From contig NC_134830.1 of NCBI RefSeq assembly GCF_004210375.1, positions 10,788,001 to 10,852,000 of the forward strand: a DNA stretch of 64,000 bases. The letters are read 5' to 3'. This document shows, in pieces, positions 1-9,366 of this stretch (within the stretch, counting starts at the first letter, position 1; every line of letters starts with the position of its first letter). A model generated the notes under the pieces. The model saw nothing but the letters and a program-made list of their open reading frames with translations. It had not been told where the DNA came from and did no database searches. The position numbers and the translations under genes are program-made. Source of the stretch: Tachypleus tridentatus (taxonomy: Eukaryota > Arthropoda > Merostomata > Xiphosura > Limulidae).

Positions 1-132
1 GCATTAAGATTGTTGAGAGGACTTCAAAACTATGTAGACGTTTTGGATGATGTAGAAATGATGTGTGATTTAAAAATTACCACATTTCTAGATTTCAAGC
101 GATGTCTCGAAATTTCTGTTGTAATTATATAA
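1..132 (+). CDS. open frame entering from left edge, unknown
   Basis: Frame 1 is open from the first base for 43 codons and ends with TAA at 130-132. It reads ALRLLRGLQNYVDVLDD and continues with EMMCDLKITTFLDFKRC. The composition looks protein-like (leucine and aspartate rich, amphipathic), but I recognise no family. It lies 17 bp left of the piggyBac insertion site. It could be the end of a host exon, the C-terminus of another transposon, or chance: an open run of this length is expected now and then in AT-rich DNA. No start or splice acceptor is visible because the window begins inside it. Confidence 0.2.
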   Translation, partial: ALRLLRGLQNYVDVLDDVEMMCDLKITTFLDFKRCLEISVVII

Positions 133-196
133 GTGACTTAGTTTGCCATTTAACACTCCTACGAAAAAAAATATTTACATCCACTAAAGTGATTTT

Positions 197-213
197 GGGG
201 CCTATCAGGCCCC
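197..213. repeat. GC palindrome, left subterminal copy
   Basis: GGGGCCTATCAGGCCCC is a near-perfect 17-bp palindrome in an otherwise AT-rich element. It lies 43 bp inside the left terminus, downstream of the transposase stop. Related copies lie at 2176-2192 and 2362-2378. It may be a transposase-binding or hairpin site at the element ends; this is inferred only from position and repetition. Confidence 0.7.
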
Positions 214-242
214 ATATATTTTTCCAATAGAAACACAGTGAT

Positions 243-1854
243 TTAGCAACATTCATTACAAACAACTTTAGAATGGCTCTGACAAACATTTTTTTTACAA
301 TTTGAGCAAACAATTTTCGACTGTCTATCTTTTGATCTGCCGCACAAATGGTATCGTCCTCTTTTTGCCCTCTTTGCAGGCGGTTCACATGAGGTTGTTT
401 TGTCATTATCTTTGCAGCAAATTTCTTTGATTTCAAGCACCAATTGCCGTATAAGTTCTCTTCTGGCTCTTGATTTATGTTGACGAAGAAATTATGGATG
501 TTTTGTCGAGTATAGAACGAAAGCATTGTACGCAGCAAGATCTAGAATGTTATAGAATATGCAGACTGACCAGCGCTTTGATCGCCTCTTTGTTGTATAA
601 TATCTCACCAGTTGATCGAGAGTGTCGACACCTGCCTTCGTTGCATTGTAAAGATTGACGATTTCGGGCTTTCCATTCTCTTCTACTTCATTAGACTGAT
701 GCTGAGAACTCAGTAGTAGTACATATTTTCCTGGTTTGTCTGAGTGCCTGAGAAGAGTGATGTCGTCATGGTAGAAAAACTTTGGTGATAACTCTCTAGA
801 TTTTGCATTTATTTCAGGAGGCAGGAAGGTTCTTGATTTCCGTATGGTTCCAACAAGTCCTGTTCTTTTTGTTCGTAGGTACTTGGCAAGTGTCATTGTT
901 GTGAAGAAATTATCTGTCGTTATTGTCCTTCCTTTTCCAAGAAATGGCTGACTCAGTTCTCTTACTATTCTTTCTCCTTGATTTGTTTCTGTCGTATTTC
1001 CAACTTTTCCAGTATAAATTTGAGCGTTGAGGAGGTAACTTGTCTTTGCATCTGTTAGGCACCAAATCTTTATTCCGTATTTGCCTGGCTTTGTCGGAAT
1101 GTATGTTTTGAAGCCATCTCTTCCTTTGATGTTACATAGTTGTTCATCCACTGTCAGGTATTCGCTTGGGTTGTAACTGTTTTTGCAATTTTCAATGAAA
1201 AAATTCCAGACTCCAGATATGGCGGCATCTTTGATTTCTCTATTTCTTTGAGAATGGATGTCAAATCTGATTTTTGAGCACATTTTTTTGAATTTGTCTT
1301 GTGTAATCAGTTTTCGCAAAAATGGCAAACCGAATTCGGTTGAAAACATTTCGTCTATCGATGCATTTTTTGGATTTGCTTATTCCAAGGAAAAGATTAG
1401 CTGCGATCCATTTCCAGAGGTCTTCTTCAAAAATTGGTTCTTTCATGACGGTGTTTGTTGAGTGAATGATCTGTTCCATCATATTATCAGAAATGAAAAT
1501 TTTGAATGTTTCGAATGGTGTAGAGACTCTTGGAGCAGCTTGCCTTGTAATGCCTGGGTTCCCATTGAATATATTGAGAGCTGCGGTTCTCCTGTTGATC
1601 CTTGAAGGTGTTGTTGAATAACTAAAATTCTTATCTTTGGACAAAAGTTCGTTCACTGGCATCGTAGTAAGATCTTCTTGATTACTTTCTTCACTTTCAG
1701 AAGGGTACGGCGCGATTTGTTCATCATTTTCGGCTTCAGAAGGATCATCATCACAACTTTCAGAGTAGTCTTCGACATTATCATGTTCACTTTCATCGTC
1801 GGATGGTTTTGTCAGTAAATGTACAGCTTCATCAAGAGATATCATTTTTGACAC
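243..1854 (-). pseudogene. piggyBac transposase (PGBD4-like), three frameshifts
   Basis: The gene encodes a DDD transposase for TTAA-specific cut-and-paste. The first frame (1854-1261) begins MSKMISLDEAVHLL, has an acidic N-terminus and runs into the start of the catalytic domain (WKWIAANLFLGISKSKK). The second frame (1349-492) carries the RNase H-like core with all three catalytic aspartates: YLTVDEQL (codon near 1148), TTDNFF (near 914) and GVDTLDQL (near 626). The last frame (443-243) gives the C-terminal cysteine-rich zinc domain, with CSNCKKNVCQ and VCNECC, then a stop. Three frame changes are seen, near 1345, 494 and 460, so no intact product is made. Length and domain order match PGBD4-type transposases. 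The start was chosen as the first Met after the promoter; the Met three codons in is equally possible because the TATA box is so close. Confidence 0.92.
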
Positions 1855-1874
1855 GGTTTGAAGATTTCAGCTCC

Positions 1875-1979
1875 TATATATATATAGGATTTGTGAATTC
1901 TTCTAGAATATTCTAGAAGCTTCAAGAATATTCTAGATTATTCTAAATACTTCTGTAGAGTTTCTAGAATGTTCTAGAA
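1875..1979 (-). promoter_or_regulatory. TATA box and heat-shock-element array of the transposase promoter
   Basis: TATATATATATA lies at 1875-1886, about 20 bp upstream of the first transposase ATG. Immediately upstream come seven consecutive, perfectly alternating TTC/GAA pentamer units at 1901-1933, centred every 5 bp. An eighth imperfect unit follows, then in-phase TTCs at 1941 and 1951, then a second perfect cluster of four units at 1962-1979. Alternating nTTCn/nGAAn is the established binding site of heat-shock factor trimers; three units make a minimal site. The order, TATA proximal and HSEs just upstream, is that of a heat-shock gene promoter. Function is inferred, but the motif match is direct. 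Confidence 0.8.
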
Positions 1980-2132
1980 CAGGCGTGGGCAAACTAGGCA
2001 ATAATCAGGACCGTCTAAAATTATTGTTGGAGTAGAGTTATTATCCTAAATATCCATCTTTTGAAAAGAAGTTGTAAAATTAATATATTTTACTATAATT
2101 TGCTTTTTCGGTTGCCCAGGCCTGTTCTAGAA
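1972..2132. mobile_element. hAT-like MITE nested in the piggyBac promoter
   Basis: A 145-bp element (1980-2124) begins CAGGCGTGGGCAAACT and ends in the inverted match TTGCCCAGGCCTG. CAG...CTG ends with a GGGCAAACT-type terminus are typical of hAT elements. It is flanked by an exact 8-bp duplication, TTCTAGAA (1972-1979 and 2125-2132), the length expected for hAT insertion and fitting its known TA-centred preference. The interior has no coding capacity. The duplicated target is itself a heat-shock-element unit pair. Confidence 0.85.
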
Positions 2133-2175
2133 TTATTCAGGAAATAAATAAAGTCATTTTTATGTTTTTTGATCT

Positions 2176-2378
2176 GGGGCCTAATAGGCCCCAAAATACC
2201 CTTAGTGGATGTTTAAAAAAAAATTAAATATTATTTCGCAAATGTCTGAAAAGTCAAAGTATTATTGCTACTTAAAATATAAAGGGATAGGGTCAGTTAA
2301 TGGCAATTTCATTTAAATACAAAATTATTAGCCTAATATTAATAACCTTTCAAGTTGCTCTGGGGCCTATTAGGCCCC
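2176..2378. repeat. right subterminal inverted repeat with two GC palindromes
   Basis: Palindromes GGGGCCTAATAGGCCCC (2176-2192) and GGGGCCTATTAGGCCCC (2362-2378) sit in the right end of the piggyBac element. The first, with the adjoining CTTAGTGGATGT stretch, is an inverted counterpart of 168-213 at the left end. The second stands next to the right terminal repeat. So the right end has two copies and the left has one, an asymmetric arrangement of possible transposase sites. Confidence 0.7.
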
Positions 2379-2398
2379 AATTTTCGTAGGAGTGTTAA

Positions 2399-3536
2399 TG
2401 AATATGCTACGTTAGTAGTTAGGAGAGGACGTTGTTTTAACAAGTAAGTAACTGTTTAGTTTTACTTATGGGTTGGGCTTATCGTTTGGAGAAGTAGCAC
2501 ACTTTTTTGTTAAGTGGATTTTGCATTCTTTATTGAATTAAAGAATGAAATGAATGCACTTATATGCTGATTTTAGCAATATGTTGAAACATCCACAACA
2601 ATGCAATGTAACAAGAAATATAATCTATAATGTTTTGGCCTATAAATCATCTTAAATACTGACTAGGAGATAAATTCATTCTCTGTGTATGAAACATCTT
2701 ACTGGTTCTGGAACTTTATATTTTAATACGCAAAGTTTTTGAGATGTAAATGCAGTGTTGAGTATTCACACTAAAACCATTACATGACCTGGCTACACTG
2801 TTCATGTGAGAGTTTAAGGTACACACAGTTCTGAATGAATCTAATGGCATGTCAATGACTGCAATGTTATACTGATTCCACAACATGTAATACCCACCAA
2901 ACATTTCTTGCACAAGAAACGACTGAATGAGATAATCAAAAATGATAGCCCAGTTATCTTAACTAGGAAGAGACATCACATCTAGTAACAATCTCAAAAG
3001 TTTAATACTGGGGGCAGGTATTAAAACCAAACAAGATGATGATACAGGATCCCCAGATGTCATAAGCACATGATGAAAATTATATGCAAAACCATTACAT
3101 ACAAACATGACTGTCAGAAAGGGGGCTCTGAAAGAAGGCAGGTTCATTCCCCAAATAAATGTCGTCTTATAATAATTGGTACTATCTACACTCACCCACC
3201 CCTTGCATATAAAGTGATGTGATCCATCCGTGTCTACTCCGAATTTAATTTTTTGAATACTTTAAAGAAGTTTAAAACTGTTTACTCACATCACTGTTTT
3301 ACAAACTTTATAAAAGTTATCAAAAGGTAGCACATGTCAATACCAAGAGGACTATTACTCTAATATGTTACTTTAAGTTGCCAGAAATTACATTTTAAGA
3401 TATTGTTTATATATGAACAGCTTTTTTTGTTTTCTCAAGGTAAATATTAGATTAAATAACCTGGAACTTAATTAATAATTAGACTACTGGTGAACAATAA
3501 AAAGTTTCAAATGAATAAGTAAACCTTGGTTGTTAC
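2399..3536. other. no recognised gene
   Basis: AT-rich sequence. Short minus-strand open frames at 2716-2913 and 2959-3195 have no recognisable domain. If the Rab4-like exon at 3537 belongs to a minus-strand gene, this stretch would be its downstream intron, but I could not find the next Rab exon in it. Confidence 0.4.
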
Positions 3537-3591
3537 CTGGTGATGTCATAAGGCACCAGCAGTCCCTCTGTAATAGCTTCTGGTGACAGAC
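3537..3591 (-). pseudogene. isolated Rab4-like GTPase exon with an 8-nt deletion
   Basis: Read on the minus strand, an acceptor (TATTGCAG) is followed by an exon encoding [14 protein letters not shown], then CACCAG and a donor, GTAACA. In Rab4 the segment after the DTAGQERFR switch motif reads [20 protein letters not shown], so the match covers the start of the exon. The exon should be 63 nt (1 + 60 + 2) but is 55 nt. The missing 8 nt fall between the GAL codons and YDIT, which reappears in another frame. Splice signals at both ends are intact. No other Rab exon was found nearby on either strand. It may be one surviving piece of a decaying duplicate Rab4 gene, or a stray duplicated exon. Rab2 and Rab14 share most of the motif; the SVTRS start favours Rab4. 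Confidence 0.6.
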
Positions 3592-4533
3592 CTGCAATAC
3601 ATGTTTACTTAAAAACAGTAGATATAATATGTTCATATATTAAATATTAAGCACTTTTATTAAACTCAAATAATTTCTAAATATTTTGTCTTCAAGAAAA
3701 ACTTTAAAATATTTTTTACATAAACAGCAGAATGTGACGATTTATAATTGATATCACTGATGAAATAACTGGGTCTTTTACTTGATATAACCTAAGTATG
3801 TTTCATTGTAAACACTTCCAATAACACTGTCATAATCAGTAAACTATAATTACATACAAGTTCTGGAGAATTTAATGAGTGATAAACTAATTCTCAGGAA
3901 CTAAAAGTGTACAATATCTATTTTCCACATACTGTAAACTTGTTACAATTTTTTAAAATAACATTCTATTACTCTCACATCTCTAAAACCATTCCACACT
4001 TTTCCAAATCAGAAAAGTAATTACAAAACAACTAACAATGACATCAAGTTTACTGTTAAAACAAATTATTTATTTTTATCAGAAAAATCTATTAATTACA
4101 TGGAGTAGAACAAGACTTTACAGACCGGGAGTGGTGACCAGCCATTAATAATTGGACACGTTTAAATGTTAGGGAATATTTTAAAAATGTTTGTACGTGT
4201 TTGTACGGCATAAGACAAGGAGTGAAACGATATATAAACAAACTTACATACCCAAGTTCTTCTGAGCAAGTTCAGTTAATAATATCAGTTATAAATATAC
4301 ACCAAAATATTTAGTTAAAACACATAACAAAAACTTGTATACAAATAACTTTCAGAAAGCTAAGGTTTTAGTTTTGATGTATCAAGGTAGAAAAGAGTTG
4401 TTACATGTGTGCATACAAACACTTTTGTTTATATTTGTTATAAAGTTGAATAAATGAAATCAACTTGAATGTAATGGTTGGATAAAAACATATTATTCAA
4501 GATAACATAAGTATCTTCCACATTAAGGTATTA
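3592..4533. other. no recognised gene
   Basis: AT-rich sequence without long open frames or recognisable exons. It was searched for the preceding Rab exon (phosphate-binding loop and DTAGQE motif) with no hit by eye. Confidence 0.4.
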
Positions 4534-4660
4534 AAATATAAATTTCTCAGCTAATTAAAATTGGATCTATCTTCAGGATGGATGGTAGGCCAGAATAAGG
4601 TACAAAAATATATACTTTTCAGCTAATTAAAATCAGGTCCATCTTCAGGATGGATGGTGG
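4534..4660. repeat. two-unit direct repeat, period 72
   Basis: A motif containing CAGCTAATTAAAAT and ATCTTCAGGATGGATGGT occurs at about 4534-4588 and again 72 bp on, with several substitutions. No coding or mobile-element signature is attached. Confidence 0.7.
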
Positions 4661-4676
4661 AAAAACATAAACAAGT

Positions 4677-4729
4677 CATGTTTCATGTAATGTACGATAT
4701 TCTATTACAGTAACATTACATGAAACATG
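4677..4729. repeat. perfect 17-bp inverted repeat (hairpin)
   Basis: CATGTTTCATGTAATGT at 4677-4693 is exactly complementary to 4713-4729, with a 19-nt loop between. It lies just after the two-unit direct repeat. It could be the core of a tiny fold-back element; no target duplication was identified. Confidence 0.75.
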
Positions 4730-5639
4730 TAAATTCACTTAATCATAGCTTGCGCATCAGTACAGCTTGTAAAGAAACACCAACAATAATATTTTACGTA
4801 TAACTACCTTGCATTAGAGGGTGAGCTGTATAACTAAAAAAATAACAATAACCTAATTATTGACATATAGACAGGGTTATCAAAGTTTCAGGAAAATATT
4901 TAACTTAAGAAACTTTTATTCAATAAGTAATGAATGTATGAATTGTAAGAAGTGTTTTCACTCATAAAGAACTGTACATGATACAAAGCTGACCAAATAG
5001 ACATGATTCGTCCCTAAAACTCGGTTGACATTGTTAAACACTTACTCAGTGGGTGAAACGTTATACAAGAAATTTGATCTTTTCTTAATTTCTTATAACA
5101 ATGTCATGAATTATTGTTCAGTCAACCACCATGTTGTTATTGATACTCTGTTGAAGTTGCCTGTTGTAAGAAGAACGTTTACATGTAACAGTGATGTGCT
5201 CTGTTGCTTCTACAATTATAAAAAAAGTCTTCATAAAACATCTGTATTTGTAGTGACCAAACTCATCAGACTTTGTGAATAACTACTAACTTTATGCATT
5301 ATCAAATTAAACCTTGAATATAAGATATATTAAAACATACTTGAATAATGCAAAAAATACACAATAATACACAAGTGACCCATTCATGGAAGTTTTGTAA
5401 AATTTCAGACGTAGATAAAAATTGGCAAAAATATTGGTGGTAAATTATTTTAAGACAGGGAAAATGTAAATAAAGTTTCTCAGAAGTCGATTCTGGGACA
5501 TTTACGATTTACTACTCACATCAATAACTTGGATAACTTTAACTGCACTATTTCTAAAATTATGGTGATGCTAGTTAAGAACATTTATTTCAGAGTGACC
5601 CAAGGAGAAACAGATAAGGTAGGACAATAAATTTGACTA
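4730..5639. other. no recognised gene
   Basis: AT-rich sequence. The 85-codon open frame at 5025-5282 resembles no known domain and has no splice context that I can support. Confidence 0.4.
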
Positions 5640-6130
5640 CCTGGTAGCTGGACAACATCAAATGGTGAATGTGGTCATTAAGGCAGAGAACAGCAGTGGT
5701 AAAAGTTATTTATAAATAGTAAGATTTCCATGGAGACAATGTGGAGAGTTATGGATTATTGTATTATATCAGTCCTAACATATGCATCAGCATGTTGTAA
5801 AATACTGTTAAGTATGGAAAAGATAATTAAAATGATTAGATTCTAGTTCTTAAGGTACATTCAGAAGGTATGTTGGACATGTCACACCTGAAATAAGAGA
5901 GTTACAGAAGGAACATGTTGACTAATACCAGAGAAAGAGAGATTCTAGGACACGTTACAAGGAAAGAAGAAAGTGTGACTGTAACTGGAAAGACTAAATG
6001 AAGGAGAGACTGACTACCATCACAAGTCTGTCTAAACTGATAAAGGTAGCAACATTAGAACTTTTTTGTGCCTCAATAAGAAGAAATTCATGGAAGAACA
6101 TAATCACCAGTGCCCTGTTTGGTTAAGGTA
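5640..6130 (+). mobile_element. LINE fragment, C-terminal end of reverse transcriptase
   Basis: A degraded plus-strand reading shows LTYASACCKILLSMEK and, a little further and in another frame, ILGHVTRKEES. These match the common C-terminal region of LINE polyproteins: LTYGSECW...MEKRI..FE followed by YFGHVTR and a basic R-rich stretch. The segment contains several stops and frame changes and lacks the RT catalytic core upstream, so it is a 5'-truncated, old copy. The exact LINE clade cannot be set by eye. It sits just upstream of a Penelope-like element. Confidence 0.6.
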
Positions 6131-6544
6131 TCTTTAGAGACTGACCAGGAAGTGTAAGTTATAAAAATGTAGTCTTTAAGTGGGCTGGTAATTTTCATGA
6201 AAAAATGTTCAAAGAAATCAAGTGTAATTATATTAAAGCTTTAAATAAACTACTATACCTAAACTAGTACTATGAACTACTACTGACGGACTGGCATATA
6301 TATTATTCAATATAGCTACACAATAGGAACAGTCATTGTGTGGAAATAATCAAAATTTTACATGGCTATCAATAATAAATATATAAATTATAAATCTAGC
6401 CAACAAGTTACACGAGAAATGTTAAAAATTAAGTTGTATTTGTTACTACATTTCAATCGTCCATTCATCTTGCGTAAAATATCCTTTTTAGAAGTTAATT
6501 TAAAACCCTGACCCGTGTTTTATATCATCGTTCAAATTCCTCAA

Positions 6545-7535
6545 AATCATAAGTATTTTTTGACATCTGTATCCTTGAATCACAAGCGATCATTCCAGCC
6601 TTACACCCACCACCATACTGGTACAGGTATGTTGATGATACAGTTTCTGAATTCACATGTACAGAACACACACTTAGATTTTTTAACCACGTGAACCCGA
6701 TAAACCCCAACAATAAGCTACCTGTGAATATAAAAAACTAACCAAATACCATTTCTTAACTTCAAGATCACTAGAACCGATACACAACTCAAAACAGAAA
6801 TCCACAAAAAAGTCATCCATACTGGATTATACACACATTCCCTGGGATTCAGCACCTGAAACAAAACAAAACTCAACATATTAAGACACGAAATAAATAC
6901 AGCCATCAAACTAAGCTCACCCAAGAAAATTAAAGATGAAATTAAAAATATAAAACAACACTTCATCAACAAATTTCCTCCAAAATCGTGGAAAAAATTA
7001 TACGCACACACCTACACCAACAATAAACAAACAATAATAAATCAAGATACAACAAACTACAAAACCTTACACTGCTGTATACCATATGTTCCCGACATCA
7101 GCGAAAAAATAAACAACATTTGAAAAAACTTAACAAAACACAACATTCCAGTAAACACCAAATTTATTCAAAAACCATATACAAAACTAAAGTTCATGTT
7201 ACGTAAAAACTACACTGACAAACATAATTTATCAAATATAATGCAACAACTGCCACAGTTTTTATATTGGAGAAACAAACGAAAAAATTGAAACTAGATT
7301 CAAAGAAAACAAAAACAAACCTTCACACGTTTTTGAACACTGTAAATCAAGTAAACACAGCATAACCGTAGAAAGCACCCATATACTGAGTAGGGAAACA
7401 AATATAAACAAACACAAAATCAAAGAAGCCCTACTTATACAACAACTAAAACCAGAATTAAATCAGTATAAAGGAACATCTTTATATCTATACAAATTTA
7501 TACATTTTGATTTCAAGTGGGTTTCTCGTCATCAA
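6545..7535 (+). mobile_element. Penelope-like retroelement, broken copy (RT and GIY-YIG)
   Basis: The plus strand carries PLE landmarks in the right order. First comes HPPPYWYRYVDDTVSE (from about 6600), the RT active-site motif in its Penelope form. A lysine-rich thumb region follows. From 7264 there is YIGETNEKIETRFKE, the core of the GIY-YIG endonuclease, with a downstream HVFEHC and the C-terminal EALLIQQLKPELN. The 3' end at 7516-7535 is the motif GTGGGTTTCTCGTCATCA, which recurs at four places in this window. The copy is 5' truncated and interrupted in several places. In the family, the RT primes on exposed DNA 3' ends and the endonuclease nicks the target. Confidence 0.85.
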
Positions 7536-7562
7536 GAATTGTTTTGATATCTGTTGTCATAT

Positions 7563-7670
7563 CCACTATTGGAATAGTATACTTGGTATTGTTAAGACCA
7601 CTATTGGAACCAGTATACTTGGCATCGTTAAGACCACTATTGGAACCAGTATACTTGGCATCGTTAAGAT
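7563..7670. repeat. three-unit 36-bp direct repeat
   Basis: Three copies of a 35-36 bp unit with the core CAGTATACTTGGCATCGTTA lie just past the Penelope-like 3' end. Units 2 and 3 are identical; unit 1 differs at a few sites. The short open frames across it on both strands are by-products of the repeat. Confidence 0.85.
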
Positions 7671-8910
7671 TTATTTTCAACTCCAGTGTTTTCTGCAAGA
7701 CTTAACTTTATTGATGCAAAAATGTTCATGAAGAAACTTGAATGTTAAATTAAAAAAAAAAACGTCACAGGTACAAAACAAAAAATAATCTTCGTGCAAC
7801 TGTAATATATTCAAGGTGCAATTCAGTTTATTCAGGTATATTAAGTATTATAAAATTTTCATTGCATCAGAGGTAAAAATAGGTTGTTCTGTTGCTATTT
7901 AGTACAATTCAAGCTTCCTATACACTTCTGTTTGAATATTTTAAACCTATTCTGTTTACATATTGATGCTAGATGATCAAGTAAGGAATTGCAAGATATT
8001 TTAACCATACTTTCGTTCATAAAATAAAGAGATATTTAGTGCTCTAATGAAATCCGTAGCCAACTTCCCATCAATATAAACCGCCAAACAAGTTATTATA
8101 GAAAACACAATAACGTGACTGTAGTCTGTCACACTACCATAATAACTACTAGGTCATAGTAAATTATCTTTTAAATCATTAAATATTTTCTACTATTTTC
8201 TCCAGACAGGAAAACATTTGAAAAATACAAGTAACAAAAAAGTACGGTCTCTCGTGTAGTTTCGAAATCAAACTACACGAACAGAAACAATAAACAACAT
8301 TGTAATAAAACTGGACATACAACTGGGTATGTTGTTCTTGACGAAAAAAATTCAATGAGTGAAAAATATATATAAGAGTAAATAATAATAATAATTAGCC
8401 ACAGGAAAATCCCGTTTGAAGAAATACTACGAAAACAAAGTTTAATTAATATAAATTGCAGTTACCAAGTGGGCACTAAAAACAAGAACAAGAGTGCATG
8501 GTTATATCACGAACAGTAAATTGGAAGGGTGATAATTGGTAGAGGGTATATAAACTGCAAATAGACTAGAAGATATGAGATGAATGGTTGTTTCTTTTGT
8601 GTAAAAACTGTAGGTAAAGGGGAAAATTTGATTTTGATGTGTATATCGCAGATACAAGTGGTACATAATGTGCGAGAGCTAAATTCACACAGGCGGTTGT
8701 TGCTCTAGTCTAGAACCTAGAATATCCATTACAGTCAAAGCAGCACAAAACTATACACTATGGCAAGTGGTACCATCGTAAAACATAAATACATGGAGCA
8801 CTGATCCGCATAACTAGTTCATAATTCCACTCAAACATGAGTAAAAAAGGCGTGCACACATTACTGTTGGTAAGCAAGACGAGTCATGGTTGTTACAGTA
8901 GAGGGAACAC
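7671..8910. other. no recognised gene
   Basis: AT-rich, no supported exon. The only structure is a perfect hairpin at 8252-8280, listed separately. Confidence 0.4.
8252..8280. repeat. perfect 11-bp hairpin
   Basis: TCGTGTAGTTT (8252-8262) pairs exactly with AAACTACACGA (8270-8280) across a 7-nt loop. The TCGTGTAGTTT word resembles the tail of the tRNA-derived SINE (CTCGTGTAGCTTT), so it may be a residue of two opposed SINE ends. Confidence 0.7.
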
Positions 8911-9366
8911 TTTGAAAACAAGGAGTAATGGTATGTCGATATTGAAAACAAGGAGTAATGGTATGTCGATATTGAAAACAAGGAGTAATGGTATGTCGAT
9001 ATTGAAAACAAGGAGTAATGGTATGTGGATATTGAAAACAAGGAGTAATGGTATGTGGATATTGAAAACAAGGAGTAATGGTATGTGGATATTGAAAACA
9101 AGGAGTAATGGTATGTCGATATTGAAAACAAGGAGTAATGGTATGTGGATATTGAAAACAAGGAGTAATGGTATGTCGATATTGAAAACAAGGAGTAATG
9201 GTATGTGGATATTGAAAACAAGGAGTAATGGTATGTCGATATTGAAAACAAGGAGTAATGGTATGTGGATATTGAAAACAAGGAGTAATGGTATGTCGAT
9301 ATTGAAAACAAGGAGTAATGGTATGTCGATATTGAAAACAAAGAGTAATGGTATGTGGATATTGAA
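8911..9366. repeat. 30-bp minisatellite, 15 units
   Basis: Fifteen head-to-tail units of exactly 30 bp with the core GAAAACAAGGAGTAATGGTA. Almost the only variation is one C/G position (GTCGAT versus GTGGAT). Units 6 to 13 alternate G, C, G, C, which suggests spread of a 60-bp dimer. Because 30 is divisible by three, one plus frame and all three minus frames stay open across the array and make spurious proteins of 170-197 residues. Near identity indicates recent amplification. Confidence 0.97.

Larger units (their letters stand above)
150..2398 (-). mobile_element. piggyBac DNA transposon with TTAA duplications
   Basis: A 2,241-bp element (154-2394) is bounded by TTAA at 150-153 and 2395-2398, the hallmark target duplication of piggyBac. 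The terminal inverted repeats are perfect over 14 bp: CACTCCTACGAAAA at 154-167 and its complement at 2381-2394. Inside, the left end (168-213) is repeated in inverted form at about 2176-2240, including a GC-rich palindrome. The element encodes one transposase on the minus strand. A hAT-like MITE is nested at 1980-2124. Perfect terminal repeats and target duplications suggest a fairly young insertion, although the transposase frame is broken, so a trans-acting enzyme would be needed for movement. Confidence 0.95.

Noticed and set aside
2959-3195. Minus-strand 78-codon open frame as next Rab4 exon
   Set aside because: It contains none of the expected GTPase motifs (NKxD, SAK) and no splice-site pair matching the Rab exon phase.
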